Assembly: GCA_963662175.1 (NCBI GenBank)
Contig: OY759218.1
Span: 11,896,001 to 11,960,000 of the forward strand
Direction: 5' to 3'
Source of the DNA: Aradus depressus
Taxonomy: Eukaryota > Arthropoda > Insecta > Hemiptera > Aradidae
Length of the DNA: 64,000 bases
The notes beneath the pieces are model-generated. The model did no database searches. It was not told the origin of the DNA and saw only the letters and a program-made list of their open reading frames with translations. The position numbers were made by a program, and so were the translations under genes. Below are positions 53,800-64,000 of this stretch, in pieces (the first letter of the stretch is position 1; each line of letters opens with the position of its first letter).

Positions 53800-54540
53800 G
53801 CCAACACATTACTTTCTTACTTAGTAATGCCATTAGGAAATGAATTTGAGGGGGGTGAAAGGGGGAGAGAAAGTGATTGACATAAGAAAGTCCTTTGCAA
53901 GCTTTGAACTATTTTCTGTAGAAATGTATTGTAGGTCCTTTGGGGCGCTATAACTTTGGTCTTATTGGTTCTATCTCACATCTGAGGCCATTTTAACTAT
54001 TGGAAATTGAATAAGGAAAATTTTTGATAATAACCTATTTATCGATAGGATTAAACAAGTTTGCGTAAATCAAACAAACATCTAATAATATGTGTTTCAA
54101 GACGACATTTTGGAACTGTTTTTGGCAATCATCTGGCAAATCGGGCTGCCCTAGGGGAGAGAGTGATCTGTAAAGAAGTGGATGATGTAAGAAAGTCCTG
54201 TCATGGTCATCCTTTTACCTAAACATGGCTTTCAACTATTTTCTGTAGAAATGTATTGTACGTTCTTTGGAACAATATAACTTTAGTCGTATTGGTCCTA
54301 TCTCAAATCTAATGACCATAGACGATTGGAAATTTAATAAGGAACATTTTTGGTAAGAAACAATTCATCGTTGGGACTAACCGTTTTCGCGTAAATCAAG
54401 CAAACATCTAAAAAAATATGTTTCAAAACGATATTAGGATGGTTATTGGCATTAATCTTGCAAACCGGGATAACCCCCCTAGGGAGAGAGTAATCTGTAA
54501 AAACGTGGTTGATATAAAAAAAATTCCTATTCACAGATCA
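53800..54540 (+). repeat. Two diverged Rep-B copies in tandem
   Basis: TGCCAACACATTACTTTCTT, then CGCTATAACTTTGGTCTTAT (53945) and AATATAACTTTAGTCGTATT (54272), about 325 bp apart. Both contain CAAACATCTAA words. Confidence 0.8.
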
Positions 54541-55059
54541 CATTTTTATGAGGACATTTCCATGTTTTGTTAGACTATTTGTTGATATTAGCGGGTTAGG
54601 TCTATGCTCTAGGGTGCTGTGACATATCCGTAAGGTCACCCAGGGTCTCTCTCTGAAGGGGGGAAGGAAGCTCTCAGATCAATAAGTCCACCTTTTTATA
54701 TCCCCCTACCCCCCCCCCCCCACCCCCCCCCCCGCCCCCGACGACTTTGGTCTCAAGCCTGGGATTTCCTTTACTTTTCCAACCGTTGTCACAATCCACG
54801 ACATTTACCTAGAGGTGGGTCTTACTTTGAAAAAATCTGAGAATTACAGCCCTTTGTGAAACTCATTGCTGAAGACTTTTTTCGCTTGAAATAAAACTTC
54901 GATTATCCGTCAGGTTGCGGGGCCCTTCGCACGGATTCCCGTCTGTAGACTGGAATATACATATTTCTTAAAAATAATATACAGGGTATTTCCACCTAAA
55001 TTCAATGCGACACCCTTTTATCAACGATGATTGCAGTAACAAACATGAAACAAACATCA
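54541..55059. other. Unassigned; interrupted C tract
   Basis: C-rich tract at 54708-54739. 54985-55060 (ATTCAATGCGACACCC, AACATGAAACAAACATCACT) is shared in reverse with 61570-61640, marking another low-copy repeat. Confidence 0.5.
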
Positions 55060-55180
55060 CTTGTCACTATTTTACTTACAGCTATACGAAGAAGTTATGT
55101 AATCGATCGAAAATTCGATGTTGCATTTTCACCGGGGAGTTTTTTTTCCGACCCCCTTATTCAAAGAATTTTTTTTTTTA
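55060..55180 (+). repeat. Rep-A 5' end
   Basis: ACAGCTATACGAAGAAGTTA, TGTAATCGATCGAAAATTCG. Breaks off at a T run before the minisatellite. Confidence 0.8.
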
Positions 55181-55189
55181 TTTACTGCA

Positions 55190-56832
55190 CATCGTACTAG
55201 TTGAGGTGCCTACCGTTGCTCATCATACAAGCTGAGGTGCCTATTATTGCTCATTGTACTAGCTGTGGTGCCGACCATTGCTCATCATACTACCTGAGGT
55301 GCGTACCGTTGCTCATCATACTAGCTGAGGTCCCTACCGTTGCTCACCGTACTAGCTGTGGTGCCGACCATTGCTCATCATACTAGCTGAGGTGCCTACC
55401 GTTGCTCATCATACTAGCTGACGTGCCTACCATTGCTCATCACACCAGTTGACGTGCCTACCATTGCTCATCATACTAGCTGATGTGCCTACCATTGCTC
55501 ATCATACTAGCGGAGGTGCCTGCCGTTGCTCACCATACTAGCTGACGTGCCTACCATTGCTCATCATACTAGCTGAGGTGCCGACCATTGCTCATCATAC
55601 TAGCTGAGGTGCCTGCCGTTGCTCACCATACTAGCTGACGTGCCGACCATTGCTCATCATACTAGCTGACGTGCCTACCATTGCTCATCATACTAGCTGA
55701 GGTGCCGACCATTGCTCATCATACTAGCTGAGGTGCCTGCCGTTGCTCACCATACTAGCTGACGTGCCGACCATTGCTCATCATACTAGCTGAGGTGCCT
55801 GCCGTTGCTCACCATACTAGCTGACGTGCCTACCATTGCTCATCATACTAGCTGAGGTGCCTACCGTTGCTCACCATACTAGCTGACGTGCCTACCATTG
55901 CTCATCATACTAGCTGACGTGCCTACCGTTGCTCATCATACTAGCTGACGTGCCTACCATTGCTCATCACACCAGTTGACGTGCCTACCGTTGCTCATCA
56001 TACTAGCAGACGTGCCTACCATTGCTCACCATACCAGCTGAGGTGCCGACCATTGCTCATCATACTAGCTGACGTGCCTACCGTTGCTCACCATACTAGC
56101 TGACGTGCCTACCATTGCTCATCATACTAGCTGAGGTGCCTACCGTTGCTCACCATACTAGCTGACGTGCCTACCATTGCTCATCATACTAGCTGACGTG
56201 CCTACCGTTGCTCATCATACTAGCTGACGTGCCTACCATTGCTCACCATACCAGCTGAGGTGCCGACCATTGCTCATCATACTAGCTGACGTGCCTACCG
56301 TTGCTCACCATACTAGCTGACGTGCCTACCATTGCTCATCATACTAGCTGACGTGCCTACCGTTGCTCATCATACTAGCTGACGTGCCTACCATTGCTCA
56401 TCACACCAGTTGACGTGCCTACCATTGCTCATCACACCAGTTGACGTGCCTACCGTTGCTCATCATACTAGCAGACGTGCCTACCATTGCTCACCATACC
56501 AGTCGAGGTGCCGACCATTGCTCATCATACTAGCTGACGTGCCTACCGTTGCTCACCATACTAGCTGACGTGCCTACCATTGCTCATCATACTAGCTGAG
56601 GTGCCTACCGTTGCTCACCATACTAGCTGACGTGCCTACCATTGCTCATCATACTAGCTGACGTGCCTACCGTTGCTCATCATACTAGCTGACGTGCCTA
56701 CCATTGCTCACCATACCAGCTGAGGTGCCGACCATTGCTCATCATACTAGCTGACGTGCCTACCGTTGCTCACCATACTAGCTGACGTGCCTACCATTGC
56801 TCATCACACCAGTTGACGTGCCTACCGTTGCC
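55190..56832 (+). repeat. 31-bp minisatellite, about 53 units, with higher-order structure
   Basis: Unit built from CTAGCTGACGTGCCTACC and ATTGCTCATCATA. Variants differ at a few fixed sites (GAGG/GACG, CTACC/CGACC, ATTG/GTTG, CATCATA/CACCATA). A marked variant run (CACCATACCAG then GAGGTGCCGACC) recurs near 56028, 56245, 56493 and 56710, spaced 217, 248 and 217 bp (7, 8 and 7 units). The 31-bp period is not a multiple of three, so frames inside rotate and code for nothing. Confidence 0.95.
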
Positions 56833-57130
56833 CTATCGATCCTCCCCTCGGTTTGGACAATGCCTATGCGACAAGCTTCCCTTTGAGGTTCACCACCGCT
56901 GCTGCCGTGTGGCTCCAATCTCCCCCACTGGATTCCCCTTATCTTTTATCTCACCCTCACCCATCCTGCTTCCCTCCACCAACACACAACACACCACATC
57001 ACATACCACACTATAGGTTACACCCAATTCATACGAAACATCCCAAGGGGGACGATATTAACTCACATATTGCTTATTTTATAAGCAAGGTCGGCTGTCC
57101 TAGGCTGAGCCAAAAGAAAAAAAAAAGAAA
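56833..57130 (+). mobile_element. Possible LINE 3' end
   Basis: C-rich then AT-rich sequence ending in GAGCCAAAAG and an A-rich tail at 57114-57132 (with AAGAAAAG). No domain is recognised, so this is a guess from the tail only. Confidence 0.35.
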
Positions 57131-57469
57131 AGAGGTTTTCTCCGTAAGGACGAGGCACTACAGGGCTTGAGTGAGGAATGCAATACTGTTCAATTATTTC
57201 CTATATACTCCATGGAATGGGAAGCCGCCCAAACCAACCTGAATAAGATTCTCTCAAAACTCCAGTCAATTGCGGTCCAAAAAAATTTAACCGACCTGTT
57301 CGTGAGCCCGGTCGGTCCAAGTTAGGAAGTGATACGAAGTGAGAGGACTTTTCCAAGACATACTAGTGTAAGGGAGGCATGGTGCTTCTATGGTAGAAGC
57401 CGTTACCGGAACCACAGCCCGTTCTTCCAACTCATATTTTCAAGTATTTCTTTATTCATTTTATTTTAT
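57131..57469. other. Unassigned; short frame
   Basis: An ATG at 57213 opens a 37-codon frame (AAQTNLNKILSKLQS) to a TAG near 57326. Could be chance. Confidence 0.3.
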
Positions 57470-58215
57470 TATTTTCTTATACCTATAAAATAAGGAAGAA
57501 TTGTAATCAACGGATTTTCACGTTTCAAGGTCCCCTGAAGATATTTTGACCATTTTCTCGATGATGTCTGCTGTGTGAGTGTGTGTTTGAAACTTGTGCT
57601 GATGTCCCATGTGCTGCTAACTTAAAACTGATTAGATTATGGCCGAAATCGAAAGAACATCGAGAACACTTTACTCCAAAGCCTAAGTACATTTTATAGA
57701 TAGGTAAGATACCGTTTATATTTATGACTTAATCAAAAATCTTTACATAATAAAGTTGTGGAAACCGAAAACCGTCTTGAAATGCCATTTTTAAACCCAT
57801 ATTTTTGGACGTTTCTTTGATTTACTCGAAAACTGTTAGTCCTATCGAAAAATGGTATCTTACCAAACATGTTCGTTATTAAAGTTTCAATCGCAATTGT
57901 ACTCAAATTTGAGATAGAACTAATACCACCAAAGTTATAGCGCCCCAAGGAATGGGAAATAAAATTCCGTCGGAAATATTTCAAAGTAATGTTTTAATAA
58001 ATTGTATCGCATAGCAACGAATTATAGAATATAATTTTATTATTGGTAGTTTTTTTTTATTAAAACGGCTAAAAGTAAAGAAAACGAAAACATATGTAGG
58101 CCATAAGAGGACTTTCTTATGTCAACCACAATTTTACAGAATATATTCTCAGAATTACACTGTACAATACTAAGAAAACCGTTGACGCCAACTCATTAAT
58201 TTCATATCCCAGTTA
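57470..58215 (-). repeat. Rep-B copy, reverse orientation
   Basis: Near full length, lacking the solo LTR and RTE-like insertions (AAGCCTAAGTACATTTTATA; TTTATATTTATGACTTAATC), which makes it the empty-site reference. Ends AACGCCAACTCATTAATTTC. Confidence 0.85.
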
Positions 58216-58379
58216 TGCCAGTATGAAATAAATGTTAGAAGGGGAAGGGGAGGAATGATCTGTAAAATCGTAGTTGGTATAAGAAGGTTCTGTTATTTAT
58301 TAATTTTTTTTTTCAAAATGATCGTGATCCGAGTTGGGAATTCTAAGAATAAATGGGGAAATGTCAAGACGTATGGGCC
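58216..58379. other. Rep-B fragment and unassigned sequence
   Basis: 58256-58300 repeats the Rep-B word GGAATGATCTGTAAAA and TATAAGAAGGTTCTG. Confidence 0.5.
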
Positions 58380-59800
58380 TTTACTTCTTACATGACCCAC
58401 TATCTTCCCGAGTTGATTGGCATTTCTAATTACAACGCAGAAGCTGAGGGATAGAAGAGACTGGTTTTTAATTATCTTCCGACCTCAATCGAAAAGCGAT
58501 TTCCATCGCTCTATCCACGAATTACTCGACTGGGGTAGAAGCAGATGTTTAGGGGTTTTTCGTAGTAGAAAATATGTCGAATGTAGATTGAACACCTGGT
58601 TTCCTTTCAGTCTCCGAAGCGATTACCAATTCCTTGTCGAATGACACAGTCGACGAGTAAATTAGCAGAAATTTAGAAATTTAAAGTTTCATACCATGTC
58701 TCGAATTATCGAGTTACAAAAATTTACATTTCTTGTCGGCCCAGACAGTATAGATGATCTCTTGACATTTCAGGAAATGCATTTGACTGATAAACCTTAT
58801 TCCCCTGTCGTACAACCAAGACGACGAATATCCTAGCAAATGTGAAAGAGTATCTCGAATTGCGTGACACTATCTTCCGGAATTGAATTCTTAGAGGCAT
58901 TTTTAATTACAACTGAAGCTGAGGGGTAAGGGGATTGATTTAGAATCCTTACAATCTCATTCAACGAAAAATTCACTTTCCTTTGCCGAACGACCTAGTC
59001 GACTAGTGCAGTAGTAGATGTCTAAGGAAACCATAGGTTCAACAGAATCTCAGTGAGAGGAGTTAAACAGATTGCTGTGAGTCGAATGCTTAGGTATATA
59101 GTCTGTTCCTTTTAAACATTCCAACGCCTTTGACATGCCACTTCCATTCCCCGGTCGTTCAACTCAGTCGACCAATATCGCAGCAGATGGGAAGGGGTAT
59201 CTCGGATTGCTTGACAATATCATTGCAACTTGAGAGGCATTTGTAGAAAAAGCTGAGAAATAGAGGGAACGGTTTTAAATTATCTTACAATCTCATTCGA
59301 CGAGAAATTCACACGCCTCTGTAGACCGACCTAGTCGACTATTGTAGAAGCAAATGTCTAATGAGATTAAAAGGTTCATACCATTCTTAAGATTTTCTGA
59401 CAACGAAGCAGAATGGCAGAGAGGCTTTAAGGATATGTATAAAGCGTATAAGCTCCATTCAAAACTCAGTAAAGCAATTCCCGTGTCAAAGGACCCAGTC
59501 GACTAGCATCTTAGCAGTGAAGGCATATCCCTGGAACAGAGGTTGAACACCCCAGTCGACCAGTATCTTCACAGATGTGAAGGGGTATCTAGGATTGCGT
59601 GACAATATCTTCCCAAGTTGAGAGGCATTTCTAATTACAACACAGAAGTTGAGGAGGGTTAGAGGGGTGTTAAACGGTTCGTGACCTGACCCCTTGGTAT
59701 GTTTGTGACAACTGCCTATGGTCAATTTACCAATCCAGAGAGCAAACCAGTCTCTCAAGTTCAGACAGTTTAATATTGATCTACTCAACCCCCATGAATA
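58380..59800 (+). repeat. Ancient tandem block with GTCGAC words
   Basis: GACACTATCTTCC or GACAATATCTTCCC recurs near 58390, 58866, 59211 and 59601, each followed by GAGGCATTTCTAATTACAAC-like sequence. Between these, AGTCGACTAGT, AGTCGACCA and similar words with AGCAGATG occur about every 180 bp. Highly diverged; frames across it (58417, 59486) are not conserved between units. Confidence 0.75.
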
Positions 59801-60029
59801 ATGGTACTTCGGAATTTCCCTCGAAGAAATGCAATCTCAACAAAAAATAAATAAATAAGGAAAAACTATTCGGCACGCAGCTTATGTCTTTTTTTCACTT
59901 TAAAGACTGGTAATTATTGAAGGTATTTAGCTCAATGTTTTTTTTTCACTTTCTAGAGAACTAGTTCCATTATTATAGAGAAAATAATACATTTAGCTAT
60001 AAAATCTCAGCGAGGTATATGATAAATCT
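59801..60029. other. No recognised feature
   Basis: AT-rich sequence. Nothing seen. Confidence 0.5.
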
Positions 60030-60290
60030 TCTATATGTCGAATAAAAAAGTCGTCGGCAAATCACCGGCAATGTACGTCCCCTTACGTCGCTCTCCCTCC
60101 AAAACCAATTGACCTTATAGGCTAAAAATCAATAGTTGACTTACATAGGGGTTTTTAAATTCTCATATAAAATTTTGTGTGATTATTAGGGTTTTTGAGT
60201 CGAACGTTCACTTCTGATCCCACCCCTTGCAAAATTAATAGGTGTCGTCCTTGTGGTGTTCTGAAATTATATATACATTTTCATGTTTAG
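60030..60290 (-). repeat. Rep-A fragment, reverse orientation
   Basis: GGCAAATCACCGGCAATGTA, CTCTCCCTCCAAAACCAATT, TAGGTGTCGTCCTTG. Confidence 0.8.
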
Positions 60291-60351
60291 TTAAGGTGTT
60301 AATTTAAATATTTCTCATTTTTTTAAATCTATTTATATTTTTGCTAATACC

Positions 60352-61140
60352 CCAGAGGAGCTAATCGAGTATGCTGTGTGAGCTGAATGATGCTGGGAAA
60401 AAGGCAGGACTTGAGATAAACTTCCAAAAAACAGTTATTCTGGCAAATGGAAGAAATAAGTCTGGACGGGAAGAAGTTACACTGGGTTGAAGAAGACGTA
60501 TACCTAGGACAATTACTTTCATTCAAGAATGGCCTAAAAAAGGAAGTAAATCGGCGAATTGCACTAGGATGGAAGAAATATTGGTCCTACAAATATATCT
60601 TCAAAAGCAAAATGGCCATGGACCTGAAAAGAAAGGTGTTGGACTGCTGCATCACTCCCTGTTTAACGTAAGGCTCCCAAACCTGGGCTCTCTCTCAAGA
60701 TGTGCTGAGGCGCTTAGAGGTCACTCAAAGAGCAATGGAGAGAAGCATGCTCGGAATTGAGGAGAAGGATAAAATACGGAACTCCAAAATAAGAAGAAAG
60801 ACAGGAGTACGGGACGTGAAGGATGTGGTGGTGCAACAAAAGTGGAAAAGGGCAGGACATGTGGTGAGAATGGAAGAAGGAAGATGGGCCAAGAGGACGA
60901 TAGAGTGGTACCCGATTTACCTGAAGAGCAGAAGAGGAAGACAACTGGTGTGGTGGCGGGACGATCTGGACAGGTTAGCAGGGAGTCTCTGGCACAGGTC
61001 GGCCTGGGACAGGGGTGTATGGAATAAAATGAGAGAGGCCTATGCTCAAAGATGGGCCTAGTTTCCAATTTGTATAGATGCATATTTATTATTATTATTA
61101 CCTTAGGAAGCAAATAAAAAGGCTATTATTATTATTACTA
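60352..61140 (+). mobile_element. RTE-like retrotransposon, 3' end
   Basis: A 5'-truncated copy whose coding tail ends at 61061, followed by a short 3' UTR and a TTATTA-type tail at 61085-61140. Distinct family from the element at 9827 (different C-terminus and tail). Confidence 0.82.
60371..61061 (+). pseudogene. RTE-like reverse transcriptase C-terminal part
   Basis: From 60371 one frame gives ELNDAGKKAGLEINFQKT, the region just after the YADD box. A frameshift near 60445 leads into a second frame from about 60447: LHWVEEDVYLGQLLSF, RIALGWKKYW, LDCCITPCLT. A TAA at 60669-60671 interrupts the same frame, which continues TWALSQDVLRRLEVTQRAME, IRRKTGVRDV, WKRAGHVVRMEEGRWAKRTI, RGRQLVWWRDDL, and ends AYAQRWA at the TAG (61059-61061). 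One frameshift and one nonsense codon suggest moderate age. Endonuclease and catalytic domains are lost by truncation. Confidence 0.85.
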
Positions 61141-61299
61141 TTAGATATATATATTTATTATTGTACGGTACTCTCCAAGGTAGCACTAATTTAAGTTGTT
61201 TTTTTGTTTTTCTTTTTAGGGCTAACTGATATTTTATTTTATTGTTCCTTTCTCTTTGACTCTGTATGTATTTATTCTTAGGGGACCTTAAGTCCCAGA
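61141..61299. other. No recognised feature
   Basis: AT- and T-rich sequence. Confidence 0.5.
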
Positions 61300-61665
61300 A
61301 AAATGTTTTTTTTCATTTTCATTTTTAATTTCATTGCCCCCTTCAAGGGGAAGGGAAGGTAGAAAGGCCGATTTAAAATTGTGAAAAATGGTATTTGTTT
61401 CATGACTATAAGTGTAAGATCCGGGAGAAAAATGAATATCGTATTGAAATTTGGGCCACCCTGAATATCTCCACGGATATTCCATCAATATTATTTTTGT
61501 CATTTTTTAAAAAATCTAGTATCAAAATTCGAGAAGAAAAGATTTGAGGCAAGTCGTATAAAAAATAGTGAAAAGTGGTGTTTGTTTCATGTTTGTAACT
61601 GCAACTGTTTGAGTGAAAATAGGGTGTCGCATTTAACTTTGGCCAGCGTTATTTCCAGAAATACT
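61300..61665 (-). repeat. Low-copy repeat, two internal units
   Basis: GTGAAAAATGGTATTTGTTT (61380) and GTGAAAAGTGGTGTTTGTTT (61570) start two related units about 190 bp apart; the second also matches 54985-55060 in reverse. Confidence 0.6.
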
Positions 61666-62377
61666 TAACCAGGCAATATCCTTTTTGTGTGATTGATCAG
61701 TGTTTCCACCCCTTGACGCATGTGAAGGCTGAGCTGTCGATTACGTAACTTCCCCTGTTCTACGTATGCCTGAGGAGGTACACGAGTGAACTTGAATTGA
61801 CTATCGGTGAAACGCAGCAAATAATAGTATATCTAAAAATGAATCATTGTAAATAATTGAATCTCATGCACCGGTATAAAAGTCTACTACTATATCTCTG
61901 GTCAGAATAAGTCTTGTGATCCAAAGGACAAGTGCATTTAAATATGTTTACCATTGTGAAGTGATCGGGGGAAGAGTCGAGGTGGTAGAGAAGGAGTTGC
62001 ACTCCATTTTTTTTGGTTTCAAGATGGCCATTTGCAATTATTTTATTAAATTAGTACAATTTCTCAACATGTTTTAATTTGTTTTAATTATTCCCTCATA
62101 TCTCTTTAGAAGCAAAGCTCAAATTCTCGAAACTTATAGATCTTACGAATCGATAAACCCTTTGGAGTGAGTACCGATTTCGGGACATACTGAATATTTT
62201 GAATTTTCAGCAATCAAGTCGGAGGACATTTTGCTATTTTTTTTTCAATTGGTACTAGTAAAGTAGTCTGAATAATTTACCCAGAGTTATTTATAACATA
62301 TGTTTTTTTTTATTAAGAGCTTCACTCAATTATTTGATTTATTATTTTATTTTTTTAAGGATAAATACATTTTTTTT
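61666..62377. other. No recognised gene
   Basis: GCCTGAGGAGG and GGTGAAACGC near 61769-61815 recall Penelope-type ends but the stem is unclear. Otherwise unassigned, with T-rich runs after 62230. Confidence 0.45.
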
Positions 62378-62595
62378 ATAACGTAACTTAATTTCATTTT
62401 AAATTAATTTTTTTACACAATTTTCATTAATTAATAATAATAGCAATATTGAAAATAAAATAAATATTACAATTTGGCATCCCCACAAGGGATGCCAAAT
62501 TGTAATATTTATTTTATTTTCAATATTGCTAATATTATTAATTAATGAAAATTGTTTAAAAAAAATGAATTAAAAATAAAATTAAGTTACGTTAT
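62378..62595. repeat. Palindrome, about 108-bp arms
   Basis: TATAACGTAACTTAATTTCA pairs with the inverse at the right edge. The centre is GGCATCCCCACAAGGGATGCC (62477-62497). A few mismatches and small indels occur only in the outer AT-rich part; the inner 45 bp or so on each side look perfect. No terminal motif of a known MITE family. Confidence 0.93.
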
Positions 62596-62889
62596 ACCAT
62601 ATGTAACTGATTGTTGGAATATTTTACATTTCAAGTAACGTAAAGGTGTTTTACCTGATTTGCAGGAATTTTTCAAACCTTCAGAAATTCCCCTCCTGAC
62701 TTCAGATTTGCTGACTTAAGCCCCTTTGCTCAAACACCCGAGATATTTCAATGTTCTGTTGGTTTTCATGATGGTGGGAGGGAGGCAATACTATTTCTAT
62801 TCATCTATTTTTTCTTAAACTGAATTCATGTATTTATGAATTACATTACGTAACTCTTAAGTACCAAAATAATGTTAATAACTTGAATA
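62596..62889. other. No recognised feature
   Basis: Mixed AT-rich sequence. Confidence 0.5.
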
Positions 62890-63775
62890 AAGTCGTTGGT
62901 GAGTCACAGACTATGTACTTCCCCAGCGCAAAATAATCAACTAAGTTTTTGCTGTCACTCTGAAACTAATTAATTTGGTTGAAAATGGTGACGTCTTTAT
63001 AAGTTTTTGAATTTACATTTGAAGTTTAATCAGTGCCGGATTAAGACTATTCGATGCCCTAAGCATTCAGAGTTATGGTGCCCCGCCTCACTATTCATAT
63101 GATTAACCTCTTATTTATTTTGGCAAGTTCAATGCTAAAGCTCGATTGAACAAAACGAAGACGAAATTAATTTAGCGAGAAAATAAGAAAATCAGATTAT
63201 TAAAAACTAAATTTATCTTTCGTCCAAATACGCCATTCGTTCATCATATACGTGCTCTTCTTCGTCAGATACTTCTTCTTCCTCAGTATCATCATAATCA
63301 GGATTTGATATTTGCTCTTCCGAAGTTTACGGCAGGGTATGAAAAAAATTATGCCACCTATAAATGTTTTTTTATTTAACATATTAGTTCCATTTTTAGT
63401 TGAAAAAAATAGCAGATTTACGAAAGAAAAAAAAAATTGGAGAAATAATCAACTATTCAAATAAATATTTATTGCATTGCGGACTTGGTGCCCCCGAGAC
63501 ATGCCTAAACAATTGCTTAGTTTGCTTATAACAAACGTGGCACTGAGTTTAATGCCAATACATTCATTACAACGACAGTTATGAAGGTTATTGTGTTAAA
63601 ACTTTCTCTAATTACTCATTCCCTTTTTCCGATTTGACTGAAAATCAACAGGTGTCGTCCTTATGCGGTTCTGGATAAGTAAATGATATGTTTGGGCATG
63701 TAAAATTTCATGTCGATATATTAATTTTATTGGGAGTTATCGTGTTCAATGATTCACCCACAGTTTTTTTTTTCA
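62890..63775 (-). repeat. Rep-A copy split by a hAT MITE
   Basis: 62890-63030 (GAGTCACAGACTATGTACTT) and 63546-63775 (CCAATACATTCATTACAACG; CAACAGGTGTCGTCC) are contiguous in Rep-A once the MITE is removed. Confidence 0.85.
63031..63545 (-). mobile_element. hAT MITE with 8-bp target duplication
   Basis: A 515-bp element with CAGTGCCGGATTAAGAC at the left and ACAAACGTGGCACTG at the right, flanked by exact AGTTTAAT at 63023-63030 and 63546-63553. Same family as 28550-29060, opposite orientation, with the same acidic coding trace (antisense TCATCATAATCAGGATTTG, 63289-63307). The 60-codon minus frame near 63200 belongs to it. Confidence 0.93.
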
Positions 63776-64000
63776 TTTAAATATAAATATTAAATTTTGT
63801 TTTCGGGTGCTCATGTATATTTAAGTAATTGAGAAGGCTAGAAACATATGTACGTATATGTTGACATCCAATTGTAGATTGGTCCAGTTTCCCCCAAAAT
63901 ATATCCTCTGAGGGGTTAGTTCCGCCAATAAATGTATTACTGTTGTCAAACCTTTCGATGGAAACTGTCGTCACTGGCTGCTGGTCGAGTACAGTGGGCG
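63776..64000. other. No recognised gene
   Basis: A 65-codon minus frame (63777-63974) has ordinary composition but no family resemblance. Confidence 0.4.

Noticed and set aside
55201..55386. Cysteine-rich short frame
   Set aside because: It lies in a 31-bp minisatellite whose period rotates the reading frame.
55190..56832. CRISPR-like array of 31-bp repeats
   Set aside because: Units are contiguous without spacers, and the context is eukaryotic.

Overview
The window looks like repeat-dominated, gene-poor DNA from an insect-like animal genome. It is AT-rich, with long (TA)n tracts and tRNA-derived SINEs. Nearly every superfamily of animal transposable element is present in decayed form: RTE-like, CR1-like and other non-LTR elements, Penelope-like elements, a gypsy-type LTR, hAT, piggyBac, mariner, Tc1, Tigger/pogo, and an unnamed transposase-like family. 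I found no convincing host gene, rRNA or true tRNA. Family comparisons rest on remembered motifs; no database search was possible. The species cannot be fixed, and a hemipteran is only a guess.

Layout. 1-7.5 kb: a roughly 3.1-kb unit duplicated in tandem. Each unit carries a 135-bp satellite array whose monomers hold a 19-bp-arm hairpin, next to remnants of an element with 346-bp inverted termini around two broken, capsid-like reading frames. 7.8-13.5 kb: a nest in which one dispersed repeat (called Rep-B here) was invaded by a CR1-like 3' end, a solo LTR and a nearly intact RTE-like retrotransposon with an exact 16-bp target duplication. 13.5-17.7 kb: two hAT remnants, a Penelope-type end and a Tigger derivative. 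17.7-30.7 kb: the dominant repeat (Rep-A) in many copies, hosting an LTR+PBS insertion, a piggyBac remnant with a nested mariner, a Penelope remnant, SINEs and a hAT MITE. 31-34 kb: a transposase-like pseudogene. 34-47 kb: more Rep-A, a LINE tail, (TA)n, local duplications and palindromes, a hAT MITE containing a LINE fragment, and a Penelope remnant between inverted arms. 47-55 kb: palindromes, a second mariner, Rep-B, a second SINE family and a Tc1 fragment. 55-60 kb: a 31-bp minisatellite with higher-order structure and a diverged tandem block. 60-64 kb: an RTE-like 3' end, a 218-bp palindrome and a second hAT MITE.

Rep-A is the main structural theme. It is built from about five diverged ~143-bp modules, carries a terminal ACTTCCCC...GGGGAAGT hairpin, and occurs in both orientations from about 17.8 to 63.8 kb. 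Exact target duplications, in several cases checked against empty paralogous sites inside the window, give a readable order of insertions. The least expected observations are an LTR followed by only its tRNA-Trp primer site inside a 4-bp target duplication, recurrent hammerhead-like cores (CTGANGA-hairpin-GAAA) in palindromes and Penelope ends, and ten G or C homopolymer runs of at least 15 nt in an AT-rich background.
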